From Lutjanus erythropterus (Eukaryota; Chordata; Actinopteri; Lutjaniformes; Lutjanidae): 64,000 bases of DNA. This document shows positions 12,994 to 25,179 of this stretch, piece by piece. Within the stretch, counting starts at the first letter, position 1, and every line of letters starts with the position of its first letter. Location of the stretch: positions 22,703,204 to 22,767,203 of the forward strand of contig CM034609.1 of assembly GCA_020091685.1 (NCBI GenBank), written 5' to 3'. The notes beneath the pieces are model-generated. The model made no database searches, had not been told where the DNA came from, and saw nothing but the letters and a program-made list of their open reading frames with translations. Both the position numbers and the translations under genes were made by a program.

Positions 12994-13517
12994 CAGTACT
13001 GTGCAAAAGTTTTAGGCAGGTGTGAAGAAATGCTGTCAAGTAAGAATGCTTTCAGAAATATAAAATGTAATTAGGTACACTTGCACACAGTTTTTGAAGG
13101 AACTCAGCAGGTAGGTTGTTCCAAACATCTTGGAGAACTAACCACAGATCTTCTGTGGCTGTAGGCGGCCTCAGATCCTTCTGTCTCTTCATGTAACACC
13201 GGACAGACTCGATGATGTTGATATCAGGGCTCTGTGGGGGCCATACTATCACTTTCAGGACTCCTTGTTCTTCTTAACGCTGAAGATAGTTCGTAATGAC
13301 ATTAGCTGTATGTTTGGGGTCGTTGTCCTGCTGCAGGATAAATTTAGGGCCAATCAGACGCCTCCCTGATGGTATTTGCATGATGGATAATTATCTGCCT
13401 GTTTTTCTCTGTATTGATGATAAATAAATACAAATAAACAATTCAATTTATTATTTTGAAAGCATTCTTACTTTACAGCATTTCTTCACAACTGCCTAAA
13501 AATTTTGCACAGTACTG
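12994..13517 (-). mobile_element. Internally deleted Tc1/mariner element
   Basis: A 524-bp element with terminal inverted repeats. The left end reads CAGTACTGTGCAAAAGTTTT, and the right end, reverse-complemented, reads CAGTACTGTGCAAAATTTTT. Similarity extends about 65 bases inward from both ends. TA dinucleotides flank it exactly (12992-12993 and 13518-13519), the target-site signature of Tc1/mariner. Between the ends only the C-terminal part of a transposase remains, so roughly the first two thirds of the original coding region has been deleted. It lies in the tnrc18 intron in the same orientation as the gene. Confidence 0.93.
13052..13386 (-). pseudogene. Tc1/mariner transposase, C-terminal remnant with in-frame stop
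   Basis: The translated minus strand contains LQQDNDPKHT followed by WPPQSPDINIIESV, which carry the second catalytic Asp and the catalytic Glu of a DDE transposase. A TAA stop follows LQR and precedes EEQGVLK. It probably arose from a Lys codon, because the frame continues unchanged on both sides. Counting through the stop, 38 residues lie between the Asp of QQD and the catalytic Glu, against 34 in classical Tc1. The N-terminal DNA-binding domain and the first catalytic Asp are absent. It cannot encode an active enzyme. Confidence 0.9.
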
Positions 13518-14894
13518 TAGGTCACTCAGATACTGTTTGGGAATGTCATAAAATTACTGTGTTACAACAAGCACTAAGATAAAATGTCCCTAAGGTTTGT
13601 ATTGATCTGCAACTTCTTTAAACAAAGGGTACTAGGAAGGGACAAATACATCAATAATAATAATATCAATGGATCATTAGCGTTGTCCTGCCAAAGTCTT
13701 CATCTGGATGGCAACATATCTTGCTCCAAAACCTGTATATACCTTTTAACATTAATTCAGAATGAGCATATATTTACGATAAACAACAATGTTCGAATCT
13801 TGCATGCTGACATCGAATGTTTGAATATTTTATATCTTGTCTTGGATTCTGCCTGTCACAATTCATTGAAGAACTCTTAAAGGAAAACCTGACATCTTGA
13901 AACTACAAGAAGCATAACTGAAAACATAATGTAAAATAAATCTTGAATGATGAACCCAACACTGAACTGTGGTAGAAAATGTTGCTGTTAGCATGTTGTT
14001 AGCATCCACTGGCAAACATAAAATGCCTTGAATTGAGTCTGTCAACCAGTTAGAAGCTCTGTTACTGACTCATCATGATCGCGATCCATAGTTGGTCAAT
14101 GCACTGATCTCAAATGCATTGCACAAGAGAATAACATAAGAGTGACCATTCAAAATAAAAATTTGCAGAGATGAGCTCAAGCATCACATGACCCCAGTAT
14201 TGCGTTGATGTTGCAGTGCTGTTATCGTAACATTGTAGCTGTGTTCAATTCATGAGTCCCAGTAAGTGATGACAGAGTGACAGTGATCCAGCAGGCACAA
14301 CACCAGGAACCTGAAACCGAAGCAGCTAAATGGAATTCAGCCATCTCAATTCAAACCCAGCTAATGCAAGAGTCATCTGCTCCACAATGGCCAATTTATT
14401 CAGCTCAACCAAAAGATGGAAAAGAGACAAAGTTACTGTTGGTTGCAAAAGGTGCTCTGATCGTTGCAGGAAATTACAACTCTTGTGTGCCGGAGCCTTG
14501 CTGTGAAATGCTGCTGCACTCAGAAATCTCCTGTGAGAATGGCAGGTGTTATTTTGACACACTCCTCCATACCAGCAAATGGAAACACACACACAGAACC
14601 ATGCAGTGTCACATATAGACTGAATGGCATGCACAGTCGCATGGTAACACAGATGCAATGAAACACACACATACATTTAAGGACAAGTGATAACTACATC
14701 TACTCCTGCAGCACAGGGCCAGTTGAACTTCTGGTACAATATTTATCTTAAACTAAGTCGTGACACAAACACAAAGTTACTGGCGTGGACGTTTACTGGC
14801 ATTTCTCAGTAAATCATCCAGACAGAACACAGAAAGAACACAGCCGGTGTGACATTCAATACATTTAAGATGTTAGCTATATATCGGTCAAATA

Positions 14895-15090
14895 TTAGGA
14901 CTGGGAATCCTCAGAGTCCCCACAATATGATATTATCATGATACTTAAGTTACAATATGATATTGGGATTTTGCAATATAATGAGTATTGTGATATAATA
15001 AATTGCAATATATTGCTATTTTTCGAATGCAAATTATATTCCCAAAGGAAAACTTTGTCAGCATCTGCTGACCTCGCCAGAAAAATCAGC
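14895..15090 (+). repeat. AT-rich dispersed repeat (ATATGATATT motifs)
   Basis: It shows repeated CAATATGATATT and ACAATATGATATTGGGAT motifs next to GATATTATCATGATACTTAA. I recall this pattern as an abundant nonautonomous repeat of percomorph genomes. Ends not resolved. Confidence 0.5.
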
Positions 15091-15357
15091 ACCATCTTGT
15101 TGTGTTGTTATTTGTTATGTGTGTAAGGCTACATCAGGCTGAATCTGAACTTTAGTTCAGGTTCACATCCAGTCTGAGTTTTCACCATCTGGGAAGCTTG
15201 TTAAGTGTTCATGTTGCCAAATTCATGCTCCAGAAGCTTGGACTTATGTAATGACACTCTTCGTGTCCCAAAAATATGTATTTAAAGAATTAAATTAAAA
15301 CATTGTAAGTATGCAATGGCTAGTGGACTATTAACTTTAACTAACGACTATTAGTGA

Positions 15358-15709
15358 GACTGCATAATATGGTAAAAAAAAAGTCATATTGCAATTATTT
15401 TGACTGAATTTGCAATATGTGATACAATTAGTTGCATTGATAATAGCACTACAATTTTCATTTCCACCGAACAAACTATTAGAATCATGATGATACAACA
15501 TTTATTGAGGTCTGTACCTGACAAACATCTTTTCTTTCATCTGGAGAACATGATTTTTAGTCCAGGGCTTCTCAACAGCTCTACAGTGCTTGATTGTAAC
15601 GCTGTTTCGTCACATATTTTTTCATGATCAAAAAACTGCAGCTTCTGTGATTTGGATATAGCACTTTACATATTGCGATTTCTATCAATTGTGCAGCCCT
15701 AACTACTAA
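15358..15709 (+). repeat. AGGGCTGCA-family element, copy 3
   Basis: It starts GAGACTGCATAATATGGTAA and ends TCAATTGTGCAGCCCTAAC, so the GCAGCCCT end is the inverted counterpart of the family's AGGGCTGC start. It is about 350 bp, has no meaningful coding capacity, and is the best preserved of the three copies. Confidence 0.7.
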
Positions 15710-16213
15710 TTGACTACGAAAACAAATAGCCATTATACTTTTAATTCATGGAAACGTCACTAGTATGTCAACTGGAACCAACCAACCAACCAGCACAGAC
15801 TTTCACACATTGTTCACTAAATAAATGATTGATACTCGGCCTCAGTGTATAAATAAGTTAAATATAAATATAAGGATGCATTTAAAAAAAAATGTCAGGT
15901 GTCAAATGTGCAGGCCATCTCTGCGGCTCAACTGGCTGAAGCAAGGTTAAAAACTGTAAAATTTAACTTCTCACATGTCTCCTTCATGTCACTACACTTT
16001 GAATCTTAACAAAGTGTGCCTGGAGGAATATTACAAACCTTATGTAATGGGACACGTAGAGACTCAACATGCAGTGAAACAGACAGACAGACAGACAGAA
16101 CACGGTTTGTGACCTTTGTGTGTTGTTTGACTTAAAGGGAGGGTTTCTGGCAGAGTGAGCGACTTAGCTAATGCTTTGGGTATTTCGACATGCCACGGCA
16201 CGCTCGTTTTCTC

Positions 16214-16221
<8 letters not shown>

Positions 16222-16258
<37 letters not shown>
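16222..16258 (+). repeat. (CA)n microsatellite
   Basis: About 18 perfect CA units. Confidence 0.95.
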
Positions 16259-16260
<2 letters not shown>

Positions 16261-16454
16261 ACTATCAGTCTTATGTTTGACAGTTGTGTGTGTGCGTGTG
16301 CATCATATGTGTGTGTTTCTCTGTGTCGTTTGTCTACCTCTGACAGGTTTATTGTAGCAGGGCAGCAGTGCCTTGTGCTTTCTCTTAAGGAGCCTGTTTT
16401 CTCTCCTGAAGGATTCAATTAATCTGAGAGGGGATGTGTCCGAGCCACATCTTC

Positions 16455-16486
<32 letters not shown>

Positions 16487-16637
16487 TGGTCTGTGTCTTG
16501 AATACATATAAACACACACTCACCACATTAATTTTAACGTAAACAGACACACCAACCAAGTGGCGTGGAAGACAAATTGGTATCAGCCGAGACAACCCTG
16601 GCCTGCCCCGCGAGCTGTGTGAATTACACTTATGCTC

Positions 16638-16640
<3 letters not shown>

Positions 16641-16708
<68 letters not shown>

Positions 16709-16748
16709 AGTGAGTGAGTGAGTGAGTGAGTGAGAGAGAGAGAGAGAG
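16641..16748 (+). repeat. Compound microsatellite (TG)n(GAGT)n(GA)n
   Basis: 33 TG units (16641-16706) pass into about six GAGT units and then about seven GA units. Successive slippage in a single tract would explain the stepwise change of motif. Confidence 0.96.
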
Positions 16749-18039
16749 ACTGAAAGAGAGAACATTTGAAGGGCTACCATATTCATCTAACTGTGTTTGA
16801 ATGTGTTGTGGTCGGGATAAATCTCTTCCTTTCTCTCTGCAGAGAGTCCCAGGGGGAAACCCCAGCTCTAACTGCACTAAGCACAATCACATGCTCCCAT
16901 TCCCATACACAAGTCCTCAATCCTCTCATCTACACCGTTTCCCTCTCTCACACTCACACGCACACACACACACACACACAACCTCAGCTCTTATCCCTTG
17001 AAAACAACAACAAACAACACTGCTTTCCACCTTAGGGATTGTGCCCGTTTAGTTCTCCCTTTCCATTTGTCTTTAGCCGTTTACATCTCCATCTATTGAC
17101 TTCTTTTCTCTGCGCTTGCTACAACACCTACATTTGCCTCTGCGTCTCACTCCCATCTCCTGCTTCTCCCTAGTGTGCACTGAAAAGTGTGCGAGTGAGA
17201 GAGACAAAAGAGCAGAAAAGTTGCTAGTTCAGACGTGTTGTCCCTTAAGTCTCACAGATGAGGGACGCCGCCCTCAATGACATTTTCGCCTCATTAGACA
17301 ATCATTTGTCCCAACCGTACTTCTGTAAGGCCATTCCATACAGTTAAAGTAATCCTCTACAACAATGGCCGACTGATATAACACAACAGTGGTTCAACCT
17401 ACACCCAGTTTATGCGTGCTTCTTCAAAATCTACCACTCTCAACACCAGCTGGTGCACAGGGGAGTTTAGTGCTTCACGTTTACAGCTGCAGCAACACTG
17501 TTTTGTTTGTTTAAAAGATGAACTGGGTAATAGGGTTGGGCGAGGTTTACCACATTGGCATGTGATGATGTCCACAATGAAACAATACAACAGACAATGA
17601 TATCATGCTTATGTGCTTCAGCAAAAAAAGTATATAAAAAAAGTCAAATAATTTTTACATTTACAGCTGAATTAAAACATTCTTCAGCTGAGCAGGAAGT
17701 GGTGTGATTAAATGAGCTGTATTTTCCTTAGTAAATCAGGTGCAAGGAGTCATGCAGGGGTGGCTTTTAAGCCATCATGTCAAAATGATAAAGGGCTCAG
17801 CAGTCAGTTAGTGCCAGGCATTGCAGCACAACTCTACCAACTAATCAACTGGTCAGAATCTACCGATCCACTTCTTTTCAATTCCAATTCTGATGTCTGA
17901 TGTCGGTCAGCCCTCTTTTTTTCTTGATATTTAGGATTCTGATAATTATTAATAATATTGCATAAGGCTGAAACTGAACCCCAGCCTGGAAAACTTGTAT
18001 AGTCTGTGTAATGTAACTTGTGTAATGATGTCTATCAAC

Positions 18040-18445
18040 CATTGTGGGGCGTTGCAGGATTCAGGCTTGTGACATTCACGTGTGCAGCTGACAGGCTGAG
18101 AGACAGACCTCATTTGCAAAATTTTCCATGATACATTGCTGTTTAAGTTTAGGTTTGCTATTCGAAGTTCCAAAATGCAAATGTTACTATTTGTTAGTGT
18201 TTGTTCAGAGCAAGGTGGTTTATGGTGGGTTATGTAGGTAATAATCAGTTTTGTGCTGGTTTACTGTTTCACCATGAGTGAGGTGGCAAATACATTTCTT
18301 TACTCCAGCTATATTGCACCTTTAAAGACAGAATGTTTTCCTAATGTTACATACTAAAGCAATGAGATAACTAATCAGCACTCACTGCTTAACACAGTAT
18401 TTGCAAATAGACAACACATATTGTCATTTAATGCCACAGGTCAAT
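18040..18445 (+). repeat. Anonymous repeat block A, copy 1
   Basis: It shares ordered motifs with 19980-20335: TTCACGTGTGC, AGGCTGAGAGA, TTCCAAAATGCAAATGTTACT, TACATACTAAAGCAAT and TTGCAAATAGACAA (TTACAAATAGACAA in the second copy). Family unknown to me. Confidence 0.75.
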
Positions 18446-19727
18446 ATCAGGCTCCAGTAACGATACTGCATGAGAACGGTCGCACCTCTAGAAATATAAG
18501 TCAACACTGGTTTGATGGTCCAGTGATGTCTGAGAAATGCAGTGCAAAAGAGCACTTGGCACCAAAAATGTTGCTCAAATGGACAAAGTACTGTACAACC
18601 ACGTGCATAGTCCTGATTATTCACAATAAAGTAATCTGCAGGCAAGTCAACCTTTAACAGTAACGGCAGTCTCTCCGGCATCGACTCCTCGGTGCAGTCA
18701 CACTCCAGCAGGTCCTACCTCTGCTGCTCTCAGATGCAAGGAGGGAGGGAAGAGGACAGATGGCCTCAATCTGGTGATGGAGGCTCCAGCAGACCTCCAC
18801 TAGACAGAGGACCATTTACAGCTATTTTACATCCATAAACAGCGACTATAAGACCTTACTGCGTTTAGATATAACCTGTGTGAATGAATGGGGGCAGGTA
18901 GTGTAGGTAAGAAAGCAGGATTCACTGATGGATAATGATGTCTTTACAGAGGTCCCTTTTTTTGCAGCAAAGCGTACACAAAGCGCAAATACCAACAAAA
19001 CTATTTGCAGCTTCAAAATGCAGCTAAAACAAATGTTGAGTGCCTTACACACACACACACACCTGCCAACTTTGAGATGTGAACATAAGGGAGACACACT
19101 GCTCCATTAAGTCAGGTGGAAATTCTATTAAAACAAACTAAAATCAGGGAGACTCCTGGGAAATAAAGGTGTGTTTGGCAGCTATCAACAGTCATCACTG
19201 CTATCATGAGGTCAGCCAAAAACAACAGCGCAAAAGAAATTTCTTGAATTCTGTGAAACAAGTGTAAACAACAACAGTAGTGGGGCAACCTTGGCTCCTC
19301 TGATTGCACACTGGGTCCTTGAGTGCTGGATTCACACTGTTTATTGCAATTAAATTGGAGCATTAAGAACATTTGCAATTACCAGGTAATTATCATGTAA
19401 CAGAGGCCGTGTGGTGTTATTACGAGCATGGGACTGAGATCTCTCTGTTGGGTTTGGTTAAAGTGATGTGTGGGGATTTGATATTGAGGAGGAGTGCTGT
19501 AAAGCTCAACGACCTGCATCGTACAGTGGTGTGTTTTAGTGGGTGGAGGCTGAGAGTGTGCGTAGGGGAGATGAGATTCAGAGAGTGAGAAGGTCAGTGT
19601 GTGGGCAGAATAAAATGTATCCCGTTTTAAAGGAGTGTTTAAACAGCCAATCTGGGCTGGAACAGTGGTTGGGTCAATTCCACTTCAGAAACCCCCCTCT
19701 GGCTACACATCAAGTTGTTCCACACAA

Positions 19728-19955
19728 GAAAGTCTGCACACACACACCCACCGCAAGCAGTTTTCAGCTCGTTTCAGAACCACAGGAGGGGACATCATCC
19801 CAAATGAAATACACCGCTGAAAGAATTCTATACGGAAATGTTATTTGCATAATTTACAGTAAACCCACATGTGATGACCTGAAAACATTTGCCTTTTATC
19901 CTAGAGCCACCAAATCAGTTCAACTAGATGCAATCAACTGCACCCTGCAAGGTGC
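19728..19955 (+). repeat. Anonymous repeat block B, copy 1
   Basis: It shares GCAAGCAGTTTTCAGCTCGT, AATGTTATTTGCA, ACAGTAAACCCACATGTGAT and CCTGAAAACATTTGCC with 20385-20620 in the same order and orientation, about 651 bp away. Confidence 0.8.
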
Positions 19956-19979
19956 AGTAATGAGATTACGAGACTGATT

Positions 19980-20335
19980 CTGGCCTGTGACTTTCACGTG
20001 TGCGACTGATAGGCTGAGAGATGGCCCTTATTTGTGTAATTTCGCATGATGCATTGCAGAGAGAGAAAGTTTGCTAATTTATGTTCCAAAATGCAAATGT
20101 TACTGACGTTCATGCGTTTGTAATGTGTGTGTTTGCACAGTTCTTCACTCCAGCTGTAATACAACTCTAAAATATGTGTTGACCTAATTTTACATACTAA
20201 AGCAATTTGTAAGTGAACGGTTCAGCACTCAATTCACACTGCATGATGTAGTATTTACAAATAGACAATTTGTGGAATTTAGATTAAAATGTGGGTCAGT
20301 GTTGCAAGTCCGATACCCGATGCATGCCTCACATC
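19980..20335 (+). repeat. Anonymous repeat block A, copy 2
   Basis: Second copy of the block at 18040-18445. It sits directly between the two B blocks, so the local order is B-A-B. Confidence 0.75.
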
Positions 20336-20384
20336 AATATTGCCCAGAATCAATATTGGGTCAGATTGCTGCACCCCCCCCCAA

Positions 20385-20620
20385 ACACTCACACACACAT
20401 ACACTGCAAGCAGTTCTCAGCTTGTTTCAGAACTACAGGAGGAGGCGTCATCCCTACTTACATACACTGTTGCAGCAAACGACAGAATTTTACACAGAAA
20501 TGTTATTTGCAGTTTACAGTAAATTCACACATGTGATCATTTCACCTGAAAACATTTGCCTGTTATCCCAGGGCTGCAAAATCAGTTCAGCTAGCAGCAA
20601 TAAACTGCGCCCTGGCACAT
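20385..20620 (+). repeat. Anonymous repeat block B, copy 2
   Basis: Second copy of the block at 19728-19955, about 85% similar by eye. Open frames across both copies share sequence but contain CA runs and resemble no known protein. Confidence 0.8.
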
Positions 20621-21691
20621 CTCTTTGCAGTGATACACCCATCAATCATGCTCACACTCCCTGCTGCGAGTTGATTTCATCTCTGACAGCTTTTCATGTG
20701 CGTGTGTGAGTGGAGTGTGTGGGCTCTGCCGGTGTGTCAAATTAACGCTTCATCAGAGCCCTGCCCTGGGAGCACTGCCTCTACTTTACTAGACCTGTAG
20801 TACCTTGTGCTCCAAATGACAAGTGCTGCATTGAACCCACGCTCAGCGATAAGGACGGGGGGAACACAGCTAAACAGAAATATTATTATCTCTGGGGTTT
20901 ACCTCTGAAAAGAAACCAGAGGAGCTGTAATTGTATCTCTGTCTGCAGCAACATGACTTCAGGGGGATGTAAGTAACTTGATGAGAGCGTTTGTCAGACT
21001 TTCCATTTTCCAAAAGACACAGCCAACCAATCTTTCCCACACACACATATATATTTACACACACACACCATAAGGTTTGAACCTAGATGACAGTGATCTG
21101 ACTTTCCCTTTGACTGACCACAAAACTGTATGCAAACATGCCATGTTATCTTTTTTGCCATGTTATTTCAAGGCTTCTATTACTAATAGCAGGAGCAGAC
21201 ATCACTGTGAAGGCAGTGAAAGTAAAGAGCAAATCAGCAGCTCAGCAGGGAATAACATATACTGTAGATGATCTACTGACACACCTACATGATGTAAACA
21301 AACACAGGGGGTTCGCTTTAAGGGAGCCTCTGTCAGGTTCATATACCACATTTTCTGTTTAATGGCCAAACACATCAAAACCTTCCCGTTTCCACCCACC
21401 GTGTGCTCATTTAAGTGCGCGCACAAACACACACCCTCTCCTTCCTTCAGACTGATTCCCAAATGTACTTGAAGCAGCAGCGGGGATGTCCAACAGAATT
21501 GGTACAAACGCAGGGAAAAAACAGTAGCATCAGCCATTTGCCAAATGTTCCAGGAGAGTGGCTTTTACTCAGTACTGGAGACTGAACCATGGCCATTCCT
21601 CTCTCACACAAACACTCCAGCAAATTCCCCAAAAGGATAAGAAGTGGTCTATCGTCCCTTTTAGGTCACAACTTTACCACCCCCACTCTCC

Positions 21692-21694
<3 letters not shown>

Positions 21695-21748
<54 letters not shown>
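21695..21748 (+). repeat. (CA)n microsatellite
   Basis: About 27 perfect CA units, 400 bp downstream of the tnrc18 start exon on its strand. Confidence 0.96.
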
Positions 21749-21752
<4 letters not shown>

Positions 21753-22146
21753 TCTGTTCTCACAGCAATGACGGTGTAATGGTCCACATGCAATCCAAGA
21801 CCATTGCACCCTGACCTGTATACTGCTGCAACAACACCCGCCGCGGTGTGTGTTGCAAACTGCCAAGTAATTTTCCGCTAATGCGTTGTCCATCCTTACC
21901 ACGATCCCATACTTTCACATCTGAAACTTGTCACAGCTTTATAACAGCCACACCTCCTTATGAAATTTACATCTGGCTTCATTCCCCACTGAACACCGTA
22001 GCGACATCCAACTGATGACCGCATGCTGCCACAAACTGTGCGCATTTTTGCGCAGCGCATTTCAAGTTAATATTTGATCATTCGAGGGGTGTGCCTTTGG
22101 GGCAGTCACATTACATCATTTAAAGAGTCTAACAGCATATACTCAC

Positions 22147-22354
22147 TGTGGTGTGGATGTAGGTTAATGGCCGATGGCAGGAATTTTCCGGAGTGGAGAG
22201 GCGGCGGATGACTCGCGCCCAAGTGACCGGGCGAGGGAGGGATCCTCCCGGCTGCTGCCGCTGCTCCGAGTCGGTGAGACTCCATGGCGAGCCCCGCCAA
22301 CAACGGAGGTGGTACATGGACGGATCGGGGAGGTCCAAAATCTCTGCCATCCAT
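22147..22354 (-). CDS. tnrc18: tnrc18 first coding exon (start codon)
   Basis: The minus strand reads MDGRDFGPPRSVHVPPPLL and continues with GLAMESHRLGAAAAAGR. This matches the N-terminus of vertebrate TNRC18 (MDGRDFGP then RSVH) as I recall it, and ends SAINLHPHH. The start ATG at 22354 has a strong context, with A at -3 and G at +4. The donor is CACCACA|GTGAGT, last exon base 22147, phase 1, so 69 codons plus one base lie here. The exon extends upstream to a good acceptor (TTGTTGTATTTTATAG, ending at 22491), giving 136 nt of 5' UTR. TNRC18 is a large nuclear chromatin regulator; its C-terminal BAH domain, not in this window, binds a repressive histone H3 mark. Reading past the donor would give a short divergent tail that I regard as intron. 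Confidence 0.92.
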
Positions 22355-22430
22355 TATCCACAGAGGGGAAAGTTGTGAAAAGAGATCGTCCGTTCGGATA
22401 GGCCCCCTTTTCCGAAAAAGCCAATTCTGG

Positions 22431-22481
22431 CTATAATAATGTCTTTAGTTTTCCAGGCAACTCGGGCTCCTTTTCAGCCAT
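22431..22481 (-). promoter_or_regulatory. tnrc18: Upstream ORF in the tnrc18 5' UTR (16 codons)
   Basis: In the 5' UTR part of the start exon, an ATG at 22481 opens a 16-residue frame (MAEKEPELPGKLKTLL) that ends at TAG 22433-22431, 76 nt before the main start codon. If the acceptor at 22491 is used, every such transcript would carry this uORF only 9 nt from the exon junction, where it could lower translation of tnrc18. The ATG context is moderate, with G at -3 and G at +4. Confidence 0.5.
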
Positions 22482-22490
22482 CCTGCTGAC

Positions 22491-24139
22491 CTATAAAATA
22501 CAACAACAAGAGGAATCGCTTGATTTACAACCTAATGGTAGACTGAGCAAACTGTTGGGAACTGGTAGTTTTCGGATTTCTCCTCTTTCCAGCGAACAGG
22601 CGGTCCATACGTGCAATGACGCAGTTTGGAAAACCACTTCAAAACTAAACGTTGAATATTAGCTGGTCGACAGAAAGATCTTATTAGTTGCTCCTAGTGT
22701 ATCATAACTGCAGGTCTTAATGCAGCTTGAACTTAAATGTACAATATTATGATCTAATGTTTTGAGACTAGCAGCACTCCACCCCCACTGCACACCGAGC
22801 AGGCAGCCGCTCCGGGGCTCCGCTTCCCAGGGAAACACAGGCAGGAGAGGGGCGGCCAGCTGCTCTGCCTCGGCCACGAAAACACCCTGCGATCCCGCGA
22901 TGGAAACGCATACCGTCAAATTTTAATAACCTATTCCACCTTTTCCGATTACCCAGCTGTTTTCCTAAACCGTAAACCAGCAATGTAGGCTATGGGCCGA
23001 GTCACCCTGTAAACCAATACACCAATAAATACTGGGGGCGCATCAAATATAAATTTCAAACGGGTTAAAAATAAATAAGGTTGCAAAAGCCTGCATCATT
23101 CATCAGCGGGGTTAGCGGTGTTTTGTTGCCCACAGATGCGAATTTAGTCCAGGCTACTTCGCAATTGGACATGGGTGCTGCCCAAGGAGAGAAATCAAAA
23201 CCCAACCCGTGAACACTTTGACCACTGTTTTAAAAGTAAAACCTATTTTGATATCCACGTTATCGACGATTTACCATCTGAACCCAAGTTTGAACAAGTA
23301 TTAAATGATATTATTGTGATTCACATCAGAAATCGACGGGGATTGAGTTTAGTCTGTCGACCCCGAGCAATGCGCCTTGAATCTGTTAAAATGTCGATTT
23401 TAATCCTTTCGGAAAGCAGACGCTAAAACACAAGCTGCGCGGACACATCTTTGCATAATATTATAAAACTAAAACAGAATAAAAGTTACTTCAAGAAAAA
23501 CAACAAGCAATTGCGACTTTATCCGTAGGCAACAATGAGACTGAAAATGGTGTCTTGTGGAAGTCAGCCTTATTTTTTACATATTGCCCGAAAGTAAACA
23601 CTAGTTAAACAGTCTGAGTTATGTGAATTTAAGTTAAAAACAAGACGAAAGTCGAGTTAACCTTCAAGGACTGCAAGCAAACACATTACAGCAATGACTC
23701 GTGATAGCCAGGCGGGCGGGATCTGAAGAACGGCTCGTTCAGAAATCACAATAAACCCTTTTTCTTTCAGAAAAATCCTCCAGACACAAATATTGCCTTT
23801 AAGCCCTCTGAGAAAGACCGGGGAGGTAAATAAGATTGTATCCTTTTCCGTGGTGATCCATGCGGCACGGTAGCGGAGCTGCACGGCATTTCAGCCACGT
23901 TTCAAACTTTTCACGGTTCCATTAACGACACACAAAACTTTCGCGGCGGAAATGTCTCAAAAGCGGCTTTTTCATGCCGACAACAGCCCTTAAAAAGCCA
24001 AAGTGTCACACGCTTTAACCTCTGCGCCCTTTTCAGTCACATTTATAACCTAAATTATGTTTTAAAACACCGATAAGTCTGACACTTGAACTGGAAAAAG
24101 AATAACCAAACAAGAAAAAAAAACATGCCGACCGCTTAC
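22491..24139 (-). other. tnrc18: Candidate first intron of tnrc18
   Basis: It lies between a candidate donor on the minus strand (CATTCAA|GTAAGC, GT at 24139-24138) and the acceptor at 22491. No coding segment was recognised. Several 60-85 codon frames (22659-22983, 23175-23426, 23657-23884) match nothing I know. Confidence 0.45.
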
Positions 24140-24420
24140 TTGAATGTGGGAAATGTGGGGGGAAGGAGCTAAAAATGCAAACGTTTCTCAAAATCCGTCC
24201 AGGTTGCTGGGAGAACTGGAGTAGTCCATTACAGGCTCGTCCGAAGGTAAACTGGGGGATAACTGGGGGGAAGACAGCCCCTCACGCGTCCGTAAACTCC
24301 TCAGCAATGAAACACAGCATTGTTTTTCAAGCCCCGCCCATCTCCCTCGCTTCCACCCAACCCTGGCCCAGCTATAGCCCAGCCCTTTACGTTTTACATA
24401 GCTACTACCTGATTGGCTGC
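24140..24420 (-). promoter_or_regulatory. tnrc18: Candidate tnrc18 promoter and noncoding exon 1
   Basis: On the minus strand, a CCAAT box (24416-24412, in CAGCCAATCAGG) and an Sp1-type GC box (24339-24331, GGGCGGGGC) precede a GC-richer segment that ends at the donor CATTCAA|GTAAGC. The order and spacing suit a TATA-less housekeeping promoter with the start near 24.30 kb. A TATA-like CTATAAAACC at 24486 on the plus strand leaves open a divergent start. This is inference from motifs only. Confidence 0.42.
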
Positions 24421-25179
24421 GCGAAGTGTCAATCAAAGTCCCAGTGAAAAAAAAGAAAAAAAAAACACTGGCCGCTCGCCAGCACTATAAAACCAATTAT
24501 GGAGCAAGGAGGTTGAGCCGTTTCAAGGTCCCCTCTCCCTTCAAGACTGAGTGATCAAAACAAGCAGTGGGTTTCTTTTTTAGTAGGACGGGGTGGTGGT
24601 GGCTGTGGGGCCCCGTTTTAAGGCGACCCCCCCCCCCCCGCCTCAAAGACTGGGAATCGCAAAGTAAGGGGGCGTTATTACCCTTAAAAATATTGCACTG
24701 GTTATAATGCAGTGGGCTTCCAATGACTTTTTCTCACTAGGAAACAGCTGATAATTACTACACTCAGTAAATTACTTTCCAATTACAAGCCAAGACCTCT
24801 TCCAAAGAGAAAGAAATGCACCTGAATGCAACTTCAAAAATAAAAATCAAAACTTAATGATCTCACAATTAATTCTAATTGAATTACTCAATGACATTTG
24901 GGGCACCCAAATTTGGCTGTTGATTTCCCTATTGGCAAACCCAAGTTAAATGATTATAGACCAATCATTATGGAAATATAGTTACAAAAAGTGAGCCAAA
25001 ACATGGATTAGGCCTAAATTTAGGCCTGGCAACTGGCCTAGATGTCACAAGTCACCTGAGAGGCCCAAGAACTCCAGACAATTACAATAATCTTACTTTT
25101 AATTGTATTTTTTTGCATCTCAGAAGTTGTTAGCACTTCATGTGCAGCCATAAGGAAGAGACCTTCCAGTTTAAGGACC

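Noticed and set aside
16458-16886. 142-codon minus-strand open frame rich in His-Thr and Ser-Leu
   Set aside because: It is the translation of the compound microsatellite at 16641-16748 and the CA tract at 16461-16484.
24481-24500. TATA-like CTATAAAACC on the plus strand as promoter of a plus-strand gene
   Set aside because: No plus-strand exon or transcript features follow. The minus-strand CCAAT and GC boxes with a donor fit tnrc18 better.
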